A stretch of DNA of 64,000 bases from Actinobacillus indolicus. Lineage in GTDB: Bacteria > Pseudomonadota > Gammaproteobacteria > Enterobacterales > Pasteurellaceae. The notes beneath the pieces are model-generated. The model was not told where the DNA came from, did no database searches, and was given only the letters and a program-made list of their open reading frames with translations. The DNA lies in the NCBI RefSeq assembly GCF_004519515.1, contig NZ_CP038145.1, positions 1,840,001 through 1,904,000 on the forward strand, given 5' to 3'. The number at the start of each line of letters is the position of its first letter. Position 1 is the first letter of the stretch. Positions 23,823 to 32,093 of the stretch are shown here, piece by piece. The position numbers and the translations under genes are program-made.

Positions 23823-24668
23823 ATGGAAAATGAAATTGAATTAAAAATTATGCTGTGGAAAGAAAATATTCCGTTAATTAAAACGTGGATAACTCAGCAA
23901 ACTATTCTTTCACAAGAAACTGAAATCCTAGGTAATACCTATTACGATTCTCCGTCCCTTTATTTTGCAAAAAATAAAATGGGATTAAGAGTCAGAAATA
24001 AAAATCAACAATTTGAATTAACATTAAAAACAAAAGGTGAAATTATTGGTGGTTTACATATTCGTCCTGAATATAATTTACCTTTAGAAAATGAGAAACC
24101 TGATTTCAAGCGGTTAGTTTCCCACTTTAATTTGCAAATTGCACAAGCAGAGCAATTACAAAATGAATTGCAAGCGACTTTCAGTACTGATTTTACCCGA
24201 GAAAAATGGCTTGTCGCTTTTAATAATGCCAAAATTGAAGTGGCATTAGATCAGGGAATAATTAAAAATCCTTTTGGAGAAGAAGTTATTTGTGAATTGG
24301 AATTTGAATTAAAAGAAGGTTCACTAGAAACGTTATTTCAGTTTTTAGATGAATTACCTAAACAAGACGGTATGTGGCTTAGTAGTTTAAGCAAAGCACA
24401 ACGGGGGTATTTAGTTGGACAGCCTGAAAAAATTGCAAAAGAAATCGCAAAACTAACCGCTTGTAATATAGATAATTTATCAGAGATTGAACAATATCAA
24501 TTTGAACAACAATTAGCCGATTTTATTCGGTTAGATAAACAAAATAGAGTTTTAATTCAATTATATAAAGATAGAGATAAAACATTAGTTGATAAAGATG
24601 TAAATGCTCATTTAGTCAGTAAATCGTATTTATTAAATAATTTAGTCAAACTAAAATCATTATATTAA
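23823..24668 (+). CDS. CYTH-domain (triphosphate tunnel) protein
   Basis: A 281-residue protein starting MENEIELKIML, the ExExK hallmark of CYTH domains, followed by YYDSPSLYFAKNKMGLRVR, FELTLKTKG and CELEFELKEGS. Such proteins hydrolyse inorganic triphosphate or make cyclic nucleotides; YgiF of E. coli is an inorganic triphosphatase. YgiF has 433 residues and a CHAD domain after the CYTH domain. Here only some 80 poorly conserved residues follow, so the CHAD part is absent or reduced. Very AT-rich near its end. Confidence 0.82.
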   Translation: MENEIELKIMLWKENIPLIKTWITQQTILSQETEILGNTYYDSPSLYFAKNKMGLRVRNKNQQFELTLKTKGEIIGGLHIRPEYNLPLENEKPDFKRLVSHFNLQIAQAEQLQNELQATFSTDFTREKWLVAFNNAKIEVALDQGIIKNPFGEEVICELEFELKEGSLETLFQFLDELPKQDGMWLSSLSKAQRGYLVGQPEKIAKEIAKLTACNIDNLSEIEQYQFEQQLADFIRLDKQNRVLIQLYKDRDKTLVDKDVNAHLVSKSYLLNNLVKLKSLY

Positions 24669-24673
24669 AGAAA

Positions 24674-24703
24674 AAGCGTGAAAATATGTTTATTTTCACG
24701 CTT
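24674..24703. terminator. Bidirectional terminator between two convergent genes
   Basis: AAGCGTGAAAATA and TATTTTCACGCTT form a perfect 13-bp stem with a TGTT loop. A-rich and T-rich flanks lie on both sides. Confidence 0.85.
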
Positions 24704-24722
24704 ATTAATATGCCTATCTATA

Positions 24723-25205
24723 TTATTTTACGATACTAAATTTTTGAGTAGGGAAAATAATATCATTTACTTTCAGATCTAATGTATAGTTACCAATAGG
24801 ATCTGTTTTATCAAATTTCCAACATTTTCTAATAAATTCATTATTAACACTTGGTATATGACTTACAATAGTATGTGTTTTATCTTCGTTACTTGTTGTT
24901 ACTGAAGCATCTGGGTGAGTGAATTTAGATTTAGCTGGAGTAGTAAATACTTCCGTTACTTTATTTTTAGCCGTAAATGGAATGTTGATTACTTCCCAAC
25001 ATAATTGTGTTGTATTAGCTTTACTCAATGAATAAACGGTACTATTTAACGATTTAGCAACTTTTCCACCTACATCAATTGTGGTTAATCTCATTATTGG
25101 TTGTTTTGCTTCTTTAGTGGTTGTGGCATTTGTATTTGCCTGAGTATTGGCTAGGGCAGTAGTTGATGCAAATGCCATAGCGAGTAAAAGATACTTTTTC
25201 ATCAT
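24723..25205 (-). CDS. Uncharacterised secreted protein
   Basis: A 160-residue protein with a clear signal peptide (MKKYLLLAMAFASTTALA after an extra Met; cut before NTQANTN). The mature N-terminus is Thr/Asn-rich. The rest has a beta-rich look and two cysteines (LCWEV and RKCWKFD) that could form a disulphide bridge. I do not recognise the family. The tandem ATG ATG start overlaps the stop of the upstream UPF0181 gene, so the two are coupled. Confidence 0.75.
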   Translation of the reverse strand: MMKKYLLLAMAFASTTALANTQANTNATTTKEAKQPIMRLTTIDVGGKVAKSLNSTVYSLSKANTTQLCWEVINIPFTAKNKVTEVFTTPAKSKFTHPDASVTTSNEDKTHTIVSHIPSVNNEFIRKCWKFDKTDPIGNYTLDLKVNDIIFPTQKFSIVK

Positions 25206-25357
25206 TTTTCCTCTAATTTTTGATGAGCATCACGCAGTTGCTGAGCGACTATTGCAATGGCTTCACCACTGCTGATACCTTGTTGCATAAGCTGTTGAAT
25301 TTGTTCAACGGCTTGTTGTTGCTGTTCATGAGTTAAACTTAACAGCGTATTATCCAT
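25202..25357 (-). CDS. UPF0181 (YoaH-like) small protein
   Basis: A 51-residue protein, MDNTLLSLTHEQQQQAVEQI at its start followed by QQLMQQGISSGEAIAIVAQQLR. This matches UPF0181/YoaH, a family of short, Gln-rich, cytoplasmic proteins of unknown function. It is too short for a 60-residue ORF cutoff. AAGGGGT precedes the ATG. Its TGA overlaps the ATG of the secreted-protein gene downstream by two bases. Confidence 0.85.
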   Translation of the reverse strand: MDNTLLSLTHEQQQQAVEQIQQLMQQGISSGEAIAIVAQQLRDAHQKLEEK

Positions 25358-25527
25358 TTTGAACCCCTTTAAGTCCAATAAAATTCAGTAAAGTTCATAT
25401 TAAATTTGATGAAAAATTTAGAAGCACTAAGCAGGCGGTCGGCTTTTACTAAAATTTTGCAAATTAAATAACAAATATTGGGAACTCTGATCAGTTTATC
25501 ATAGAACCAGCTAAAATACTTTCCTAA

Positions 25528-25555
25528 TTGACAATAATAATTTTACTATTATAGT
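25528..25555 (+). promoter_or_regulatory. Sigma-70 promoter of the lipoprotein gene at 25591
   Basis: TTGACA (25528-25533), 16-base spacer, TATAGT (25550-25555). The match to consensus is 6/6 and 5/6. It lies 36 bases upstream of the start codon. Confidence 0.75.
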
Positions 25556-25590
25556 AGATGAGAGTTTATAAATTAATCGGAGAGGTAAAT

Positions 25591-26259
25591 ATGAAATTGG
25601 TTAAATTTTTATTGTTAAGTTTAAGCGCAATCCTTTTATCGGGGTGTTTTACTATGCTGAATTGGGGAGATCGTGAGCTTATTTCTTCCGGTAATGAAAT
25701 GGTGGAAGTTGATAGTGATAAACTTACTGCATTCGGTATGCTGAAATCCACACAACAGCTTGTAATGATGGGCGAAAAATATTGGTTTGTCGCGGATGCC
25801 GAAAGTTCGAAACAAATCAAAGCATTGATTGATGCAAAATTACCGGAAACTTTTAATACCTATGGGTTACAAGTCGAATTAGATAAAGAGGCAAAAAACT
25901 GGAAAACCAACGCAAGTATATCATACACTACCGCAGATACTCAGACTGAAATTGCCAAATTAAAACAATTAGGCTTTGAGTCTCGTTGTCCTGAATGCCC
26001 AAAAAACACTCAATATGTTCATCAATATCTATTACAAGGACAACTCTACAAAAAAGCGGATATACAAATTGCAGAGTCAGGTAAGTTAAGAAAAGCCATT
26101 CCCGTAAAATTAGTGACGGAAAAATACCAAATAAATGGCGTTGGATCTACGCTTGCAGCCATAGCACTAACGCCAATCACTTTAGCATCTGATATTGTAA
26201 CTTTACCGTTTCAAATATGGATCCTATCTATAGATAGCGGTGATATATTCAAACCTTAA
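25591..26259 (+). CDS. Uncharacterised lipoprotein
   Basis: A 222-residue protein with a type II signal peptide (MKLVKFLLLSLSAILLSGC), so it is lipid-anchored. It has a short CxxC (RCPECP, about residue 130) and a hydrophobic stretch near the C-terminus (about residues 190-212) that could be a second membrane contact. I do not recognise the family. The start at 25591 has GGAGAGG at good distance; an upstream ATG at 25558 is inside the promoter-leader region. Confidence 0.75.
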   Translation: MKLVKFLLLSLSAILLSGCFTMLNWGDRELISSGNEMVEVDSDKLTAFGMLKSTQQLVMMGEKYWFVADAESSKQIKALIDAKLPETFNTYGLQVELDKEAKNWKTNASISYTTADTQTEIAKLKQLGFESRCPECPKNTQYVHQYLLQGQLYKKADIQIAESGKLRKAIPVKLVTEKYQINGVGSTLAAIALTPITLASDIVTLPFQIWILSIDSGDIFKP

Positions 26260-26274
26260 CCAATTCATGTTTTG

Positions 26275-26304
26275 ATAAGGCGTTCAGAAGTTTGAACGCC
26301 TTAT
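26275..26304. terminator. Bidirectional terminator before truC
   Basis: ATAAGGCGTTCA pairs with TGAACGCCTTAT around a six-base loop, with T-rich flanks on both strands. Confidence 0.82.
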
Positions 26305-26307
26305 TTC

Positions 26308-27027
26308 TTATTTAAAGTTCCACCCAAACTGTTCAAACAAGCTGAACCACTGCTGATCAAGCGGTGCGTTTATCTCAATCTTTTGCAAATGTTTCGGATG
26401 AATAAATTGCAAGCAGTTGGAGTGTAAAAATAAACGATCACAGCCCGTATTAGCGATTAACGCACGGTTTTGATGTAAATCACCATAGTTGGTATCGCCA
26501 ATAATCGGGTGAAACAGATGCTTCATATGACGGCGAAGCTGATGTTTTCTACCTGTTTGCGGAAACAGTTGCACAAGGCTATAACGTGCCGTTTGGAATT
26601 TGCCTGCGGGATAAGGCATCTCGACCGTTGCCAAACCTTTATAATCGGTAATCGCATCCTGAGCTTCTTTCTCTTGAGAAAACTTATCGGCAATTTTATC
26701 CAGTTGCACTTTCAAGGGATAGTCAATCCGTCCTTCCCCTTCCAAATAACCACGAACGACGGCCAAATAACTTTTTTGGATCTGATGTTGTTCAAACAGT
26801 TGGCTCATGGTGCGAGCCATATCGCTATTCAGGGCAAAGAGCAACACGCCGGAAGTCGGGCGGTCTAAGCGGTGAATCGGGAAAACGTGTTGCCCGATTT
26901 GATCACGCAACGTCTGCATGGCAAATACGGTTTCATGTTTATCCAACCAACTGCGGTGTACTAACATTCCTGCAGGTTTGTTAATCGCAATGAGTTCATC
27001 ATCACGATAAAGAATTTCAAGTTCCAT
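26308..27027 (-). CDS. truC: tRNA pseudouridine(65) synthase
   Basis: TruC makes pseudouridine at position 65 of tRNA-Ile and tRNA-Asp. The 239-residue RluA-type synthase has INKPAGMLVHRS and the catalytic HRLDRPTSGVLLFAL (Asp). Later come GRKHQLRRHMKHLFHPIIGD and the C-terminal LHSNCLQFIHP. It overlaps the yqcC stop by one base; the yqcC-truC pair is conserved from E. coli. Confidence 0.95.
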   Translation of the reverse strand: MELEILYRDDELIAINKPAGMLVHRSWLDKHETVFAMQTLRDQIGQHVFPIHRLDRPTSGVLLFALNSDMARTMSQLFEQHQIQKSYLAVVRGYLEGEGRIDYPLKVQLDKIADKFSQEKEAQDAITDYKGLATVEMPYPAGKFQTARYSLVQLFPQTGRKHQLRRHMKHLFHPIIGDTNYGDLHQNRALIANTGCDRLFLHSNCLQFIHPKHLQKIEINAPLDQQWFSLFEQFGWNFK

Positions 27028-27338
27028 TAGCTTTTCAACAAGGTTTCAAGTTTTACTAACGGGGCGTGAAGTGCGTGCAGATAATCCAAATCTTTCAACG
27101 CTTCTTCTAAATAAGGCGATACCGCAAAATTACGGGGCAATTCTGCATTGGCCTCTAACAGAGCGTGCATTCTCGGTAAGAAAATCCACTGTAACCACTG
27201 TGTTGCAGACAGTGTGCTGACACAAAACGGCTCGTCATTGGCTAAGGCTTCTTCAGACGGTGGCATGGCTTCCCACAGATTATGTACTCGCAAGGCGATT
27301 TCGAGATCGGTTAAGTGTTGTTTTACTTGAGTTTTCAT
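27027..27338 (-). CDS. yqcC: YqcC family (DUF446) protein
   Basis: A 103-residue all-helical protein. It contains LWEAMPPSEEALANDEPFCV and LSATQWLQWIFLPRMHALLE, both typical of DUF446. Function is unknown; its constant place before truC suggests a link to tRNA modification. It forms an operon with truC (one-base overlap). Confidence 0.92.
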   Translation of the reverse strand: MKTQVKQHLTDLEIALRVHNLWEAMPPSEEALANDEPFCVSTLSATQWLQWIFLPRMHALLEANAELPRNFAVSPYLEEALKDLDYLHALHAPLVKLETLLKS

Positions 27339-27396
27339 TGTTTGTCCTTTATTGTTCTGTTCATAAAAATGAATTGCCCATATATAAGGACAAAAT

Positions 27397-28779
27397 ATGC
27401 AAAATCAACCCACTATCCTTCAGAAGATTATTCAAGACAAAGCCCGTTGGATCGAACAAAAAGAACAAGCCTTTCCGCTATCCCAATTTCAACATCAATT
27501 AACCCAAAGTGATCGCAGTTTTTATCAGGCTCTTGCAAAAGGTTCCCATGATCTGCCCGCTTACATTTTGGAATGTAAAAAAGCATCGCCGTCAAAAGGG
27601 CTGATTCGAGCAGATTTTGATTTAGATGCCATTGCTCAAGTCTATAAGCAGTATGCTTCGGCAATTTCGGTACTGACGGACGAACAGTATTTCCAAGGGG
27701 ATTTTGCGTATATTAACCAAGTTCGCCAGCAAGTCGAACAGCCTGTGCTGTGCAAAGATTTTATGATCTCACCTTACCAAGTTTATTTGGCACGTTTTCA
27801 TCAAGCGGATGCGATTTTATTAATGCTCTCGGTGGTGGATGATGACACCTATCGTGAATTAAGCGAGTTGGCGCACTCGCTCGGTATGGGCGTACTGACG
27901 GAAACCAGCAATGAAGCGGAATTTGAAAGGGCTTTAGCCTTAGAGGCGAAGATTATCGGCGTGAATAACCGCAACTTGCACGATTTATCCATTGATATGA
28001 ATCGCATTGTGCATTTGGTGCAAAAATATCAAGATCGCATTCCGAAAGAGACTCGTTTAATCAGTGAGTCGGGCATTTACAACCATAAACAAGTCCAAGA
28101 GATCAAACCGTTTGCCCACGGCTTTTTAATTGGCAGTAGCTTAATGGGCAATGCGGATCTGAATAATGCCGTGCGTGCGGTAGTGTATGGCGAAAATAAA
28201 GTTTGTGGCTTAACTCGCCCGCAAGATGTACAAGCAGTGTATCAGAAAGGCGCATTGTACGGCGGATTGATTTTTGCTGAAAAATCGCCAAGAGCTTTAT
28301 CACTCCGCCAAGCACAAGAACTTGTGGTACAAGCACCATTGCGTTTTGTGGGCGTTTTCCAAGATCAAGCGGTTGGATTTGTCGAAAAAATTGCAAAACA
28401 GCTTGAACTGTTTGCCGTGCAACTTCACGGCTCGGAAGATGAAGCCTACATTGCAGAATTGGCGGAAGCCTTTGATGGAAAAATTCAAATTTGGAAAGCC
28501 ATTTCCATGAATGCCCAGACTCAATTTCAACAAAATCCATTAGTTCAGCGTTATGTGTTGGACAGTAAGCAAGGCGGATCGGGCGAAGTGTTTGATTGGT
28601 CTTTGATTCCAAATGAGATTAAAACCAAAGCGTTATTGGCGGGTGGAATTGGTTTGGACAATATCGATCAAGCGTTAAAACAAGGCTGTTTAGGCGTTGA
28701 TCTGAATTCAGGTGTGGAGTCTGCAAAAGGGGTGAAAGATGCAGAGAAGATTGAACTGATATTTAAGAAAATTATCTGA
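27397..28779 (+). CDS. trpC: Bifunctional indole-3-glycerol phosphate synthase / phosphoribosylanthranilate isomerase
   Basis: One chain with two TIM barrels for adjacent steps of tryptophan synthesis. The IGPS half (about residues 1-255) has ILECKKASPSKGLI, VLCKDFMI and LISESGI. The PRAI half (about 258-460) has KVCGLTRPQDV, FVGVFQD and LLAGGIGLDNI. The 460-residue length matches the gammaproteobacterial fusion. AAGGAC precedes the ATG. No other trp genes are adjacent, so the pathway genes are dispersed, as in other Pasteurellaceae. Confidence 0.97.
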   Translation: MQNQPTILQKIIQDKARWIEQKEQAFPLSQFQHQLTQSDRSFYQALAKGSHDLPAYILECKKASPSKGLIRADFDLDAIAQVYKQYASAISVLTDEQYFQGDFAYINQVRQQVEQPVLCKDFMISPYQVYLARFHQADAILLMLSVVDDDTYRELSELAHSLGMGVLTETSNEAEFERALALEAKIIGVNNRNLHDLSIDMNRIVHLVQKYQDRIPKETRLISESGIYNHKQVQEIKPFAHGFLIGSSLMGNADLNNAVRAVVYGENKVCGLTRPQDVQAVYQKGALYGGLIFAEKSPRALSLRQAQELVVQAPLRFVGVFQDQAVGFVEKIAKQLELFAVQLHGSEDEAYIAELAEAFDGKIQIWKAISMNAQTQFQQNPLVQRYVLDSKQGGSGEVFDWSLIPNEIKTKALLAGGIGLDNIDQALKQGCLGVDLNSGVESAKGVKDAEKIELIFKKII

Positions 28780-28906
28780 ACATAAATACTCAATTACATT
28801 GAAAGTACTGACGCAGTATATGCAGATCATTCAACCTAATCTGACAGCTTTTCCATTTAAATTGGCATGCTTGTCCGATTAGGTTTAGTTTTCTCTATTT
28901 TATCGC

Positions 28907-28912
28907 TATAAT
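28907..28912 (+). promoter_or_regulatory. Likely -10 element of yoaA
   Basis: TATAAT, a perfect -10, lies 79 bases upstream of the chosen yoaA start. The -35 region (TTTAGT at 17 bases) is weak. The gap 28780-28906 has a long imperfect inverted repeat (AACCTAATC / GATTAGGTT) and nothing else I can name. Confidence 0.5.
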
Positions 28913-28991
28913 GTCCAATCTCTCTTATTGTTAACATCCAATGCAAGCGATTTATCTCTCTAATATTATTGAGATATATCGCCAAATTCAT

Positions 28992-30911
28992 ATGAAACTA
29001 TCCGAAAAAATCACCGACGCGTTTAGCCCCGAAGGCACGTTAAGCCAAAACATTCACGGTTTTCGCCCGCGAGATGCTCAGTTAGAAATGGCACAAGCGG
29101 TTGGAAGAGCGGTGAAATTTGCCAAAAGTGCGGTGATTGAAGCAGGGACGGGAACGGGGAAAACCTTTGCTTATCTTGTGCCAGCGTTGCTATCGGGCAA
29201 AAAAACGATTATTTCTACGGGTTCCAAAAATCTGCAGGATCAGTTGTTTAATCGTGATTTGCCAACCATTCAAAAAGCCTTGAAATATAAGGGAAAAGTA
29301 GCGTTATTGAAAGGGCGTGCTAATTATCTCTGTTTAGAGCGGTTGGATCAGGTGATCGCAATGGGCGTGGTTGGCGATAAATCGGTGTTGGCGGATTTGG
29401 CGAAGGTGCGAAAATGGCACACGGGAACAAAAACAGGGGATTTGAGCGAATGTATCACCATTGCGGAAGATAGTCCGATTTTACCGCAATTAGTTTCGAC
29501 GGCAGAAAGCTGTTTGGGATCGGATTGCCCGAATTATAAAGAGTGCTATGTGGTACAAGCTCGACGCAAGGCGTTGGAAGCTGATGTGGTTGTGGTGAAC
29601 CATCACCTATTTTGTGCCGATATGGCTGTGAAAGAAACAGGCTTTGGTGAGTTAATCCCTGATGCAGAGCTGATTATTTTTGATGAAGCACATCAGTTGC
29701 CCGATATTGCTAGCCAGTACTTTGGGCAATCGCTGACATCTCGTCAATTATTTGATATTTGCAAAGACAGTAACATTGTTTATCGTACAGAGTTGAAAGA
29801 TCTTGCTCAGTTGGGTAAAGCATCCGATCATCTACAAAAAGTGGTGCAGGATTTCCGTTTGTTGCTAGGGGACGGTAACAAGCGGGGGAATTTGCGTGAA
29901 ATTTTGCAAGATCCGAAAGTGGTCGAAGGCTTTGCTAAGCTGAATGAGAACATTAATTTTTTAAGCGAAGTGGTGAAAAAATCGCTCGGTCGTTCAGAAA
30001 CCTTGGATAAAATCTTTGAACGTTTGGCTGAAGTCAAAGCACAGTTAAAAAGATTGGGCGATACTAGTGTTGTCGGCTATTGTTATTGGTATGAAATCAA
30101 TGGGCGTTCCTTCGGTTTGCACATTACGCCACTGACGGTCGCCGATAAATTCGGTGAGCAGATGAGAGCAAATCAAGTTGGTTGGATTTTTACCTCTGCA
30201 ACCCTTGAAGTCGGCGGAAAGTTCGACCATTTCTGCCAGCGACTAGGCATTGAGAATGCAGAACAGATGGTGTTGCAAAGCCCGTTTGATTATGCTCGTC
30301 AATCGTTGCTCTGTGTGCCACGTTATCTGCCTGATACGAATAAATCCCATACACTGACGGAATTGGGGCTGTTGCTCAAACCTGTGATTGAAGCGAATAA
30401 TGGGCGTTGTTTTTTACTTTGTACGTCCTATTTTATGATGCGTGGTTTAGCGGATTTCTTAAGAGAACAGAGTTCGTTGAGCGTATTGTTGCAAGGGGAA
30501 ACCAGTAAAAGTCGTCTGCTTGAGAAGTTTGTTGCAGAGCCAAATAGTGTACTGGTTGCAACGCAAAGTTTCTGGGAAGGGATTGATGTGCGGGGCGATG
30601 CGTTGTCGTTGGTGATTATCGACAAATTGCCTTTTACCGCACCCGATGAACCATTGCTGAAGGCTCGAATGGAAGATTGTAAGTTGCAAGGTGGCGATCC
30701 CTTTAATGATATTCAAATTCCCGAAGCGGTGATTACCTTAAAACAAGGTGTGGGGCGTTTGATCCGCGATGTAACGGACAGGGGGGCGGTGATTATCTGT
30801 GACTCTCGTCTTGTAATGCGACAATACGGCTCGACTTTCTTAAAAAGCCTACCACCGTCAAAGCGGACAAGGGATTTGGCAAAAGTAGTTGAATTTTTGA
30901 AATTAAAATAG
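28992..30911 (+). CDS. yoaA: ATP-dependent DNA helicase YoaA (DinG family)
   Basis: An XPD/DinG-type iron-sulphur helicase; in E. coli YoaA acts with HolC on damaged replication forks. The 639-residue product has Walker A EAGTGTGKTFAYL, the Fe-S cysteines in ESCLGSDCPNYKECYV (three Cys) plus Cys of NYLCLERL, and a DEAH box FDEAHQLPD. Helicase motif VI is GVGRLIRDVTDRG. I chose the ATG at 28992 because homologues begin near ITDAFSPEGTL; an ATG at 28941 is also in frame. Confidence 0.93.
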   Translation: MKLSEKITDAFSPEGTLSQNIHGFRPRDAQLEMAQAVGRAVKFAKSAVIEAGTGTGKTFAYLVPALLSGKKTIISTGSKNLQDQLFNRDLPTIQKALKYKGKVALLKGRANYLCLERLDQVIAMGVVGDKSVLADLAKVRKWHTGTKTGDLSECITIAEDSPILPQLVSTAESCLGSDCPNYKECYVVQARRKALEADVVVVNHHLFCADMAVKETGFGELIPDAELIIFDEAHQLPDIASQYFGQSLTSRQLFDICKDSNIVYRTELKDLAQLGKASDHLQKVVQDFRLLLGDGNKRGNLREILQDPKVVEGFAKLNENINFLSEVVKKSLGRSETLDKIFERLAEVKAQLKRLGDTSVVGYCYWYEINGRSFGLHITPLTVADKFGEQMRANQVGWIFTSATLEVGGKFDHFCQRLGIENAEQMVLQSPFDYARQSLLCVPRYLPDTNKSHTLTELGLLLKPVIEANNGRCFLLCTSYFMMRGLADFLREQSSLSVLLQGETSKSRLLEKFVAEPNSVLVATQSFWEGIDVRGDALSLVIIDKLPFTAPDEPLLKARMEDCKLQGGDPFNDIQIPEAVITLKQGVGRLIRDVTDRGAVIICDSRLVMRQYGSTFLKSLPPSKRTRDLAKVVEFLKLK

Positions 30912-30923
30912 ATGGAAAGCAAT

Positions 30924-31298
30924 ATGTTGGTTAAAAGTTTACGTTTTATTGTGGCATTAACCTTGTTATTCCTAATGCTTTATTTAGGGAAACTAATGAA
31001 CTGGTTAATCCCAATCGGTATCGCTGAAAGTATTTGGGGATTACTGATTTTATTCTTATTATTAGTGCTTAATGTCATAAAAATAGAGTGGGTAATGCCC
31101 GCAACTCGCCCTTTATTACGTTATATGGCACTCTTTTTCTTGCCGATTTGTGCGGGTATTATTGAGCAGTCTGATATCCTCTCGTTACATCTACATTCAT
31201 TAGTTTTAGCGAATTTTGTGAGTACGGTTCTCTCATTAATTGTGGTGGGATATTTGGCTCAATGGTTATTTAATAAGGATGTACAAGATGATGAATAA
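30924..31298 (+). CDS. CidA/LrgA family membrane protein
   Basis: A 124-residue protein with four membrane segments, showing ALTLLFLMLYLGKLMNWLIP, then GLLILFLLLVLNVIK and LPICAGIIE, all typical of LrgA/YohJ. LrgAB-type pairs are holin-like or act as small-molecule (pyruvate, murein precursor) transporters, depending on species. The start at 30924 has GGAAAG at a fair distance; 30912 is an alternative. Its end overlaps the LrgB gene by 11 bases. Confidence 0.88.
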   Translation: MLVKSLRFIVALTLLFLMLYLGKLMNWLIPIGIAESIWGLLILFLLLVLNVIKIEWVMPATRPLLRYMALFFLPICAGIIEQSDILSLHLHSLVLANFVSTVLSLIVVGYLAQWLFNKDVQDDE

Positions 31299-31989
31299 TC
31301 TCGCCATTTATGCTTATTCGCTTATTACGGTTCTTGTTTTTATTGTCGGTTTAAAAATCAGTAAAAGAGTCAAATCTGCGATTTTTAACCCTTTTATTGT
31401 CTCATTATTGCTACTTGTTGCCGTGTTACTGGTGACAAAAATTCCATTTGAAAGCTATTATCAAGGTAATTTACCTCTTAATAGTCTTCTAGGTGTTTCC
31501 GTGGTTGCCCTTGCAGTGCCTTTTTATGAGCAGCTTCCTCAAATTCGTAAACATTGGAAAAAGATCAGCGTTATTGTGGTGATTGCGACTTTATTAACGA
31601 TGTTGAGCGGTATTTTCTTAGCGTTGCTTTTCGGTGCAAGTAAAGAGATTATTGCTTCGCTATTACCTAAATCAGTCACCACAGCGATTGCCATTTCGAT
31701 TGCTGATGAAATTGGAGGAAGTTCGGCGATCAGTGCAGTAGCGGTGGCGATTGCAGGTATTACAGGTTCAGCCTTTGGACTGACCATTTTACAATGGTTT
31801 AAAGTAGATAATAGTCGGGCGATAGGATTAAGTATTGGTGCGGCCTCACATGCCTTAGGGACAGCGAGAATTATGTCTTATAGTGTTAAAGCCGGCAGCT
31901 ATTCCTCAGTATCGTTGGTGTTGTGTGGGATTTTATCTTCTTTATTAGCGCCTTTCGTGTTTCAATGCGTATTAAAACTCTTTTTCTAA
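31288..31989 (+). CDS. LrgB/YohK family membrane protein
   Basis: A 233-residue membrane protein with about seven hydrophobic segments and the LrgB signature: ALLFGASKEIIASLLPKSVT, TAIAISIADEIGGSSAISAV, and GLSIGAASHALGTARIM. It is the partner of the LrgA-like protein just upstream. I start it at 31288 (MMNNLAIYAYS), preceded by AAGGA; the longer frame to 31240 would be inside the upstream gene. The length is as in YohK (231). Confidence 0.9.
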   Translation: MMNNLAIYAYSLITVLVFIVGLKISKRVKSAIFNPFIVSLLLLVAVLLVTKIPFESYYQGNLPLNSLLGVSVVALAVPFYEQLPQIRKHWKKISVIVVIATLLTMLSGIFLALLFGASKEIIASLLPKSVTTAIAISIADEIGGSSAISAVAVAIAGITGSAFGLTILQWFKVDNSRAIGLSIGAASHALGTARIMSYSVKAGSYSSVSLVLCGILSSLLAPFVFQCVLKLFF

Positions 31990-32093
31990 ATTTGCAAAAT
32001 TTTATGAAAATCAGACCGCTTGTTAGAGAGAAATTTGGTATAAACCCGATTTCCCTTTAAAATAGCGACTTCTTTGATTTTGAGATAACAAGA

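Noticed and set aside
28800..28830. LexA box before yoaA
   Set aside because: CTG and CAG occur (CTGACGCAGTATATGCAG) but the spacing is 12, not the 10 bases required, and the match is otherwise poor.
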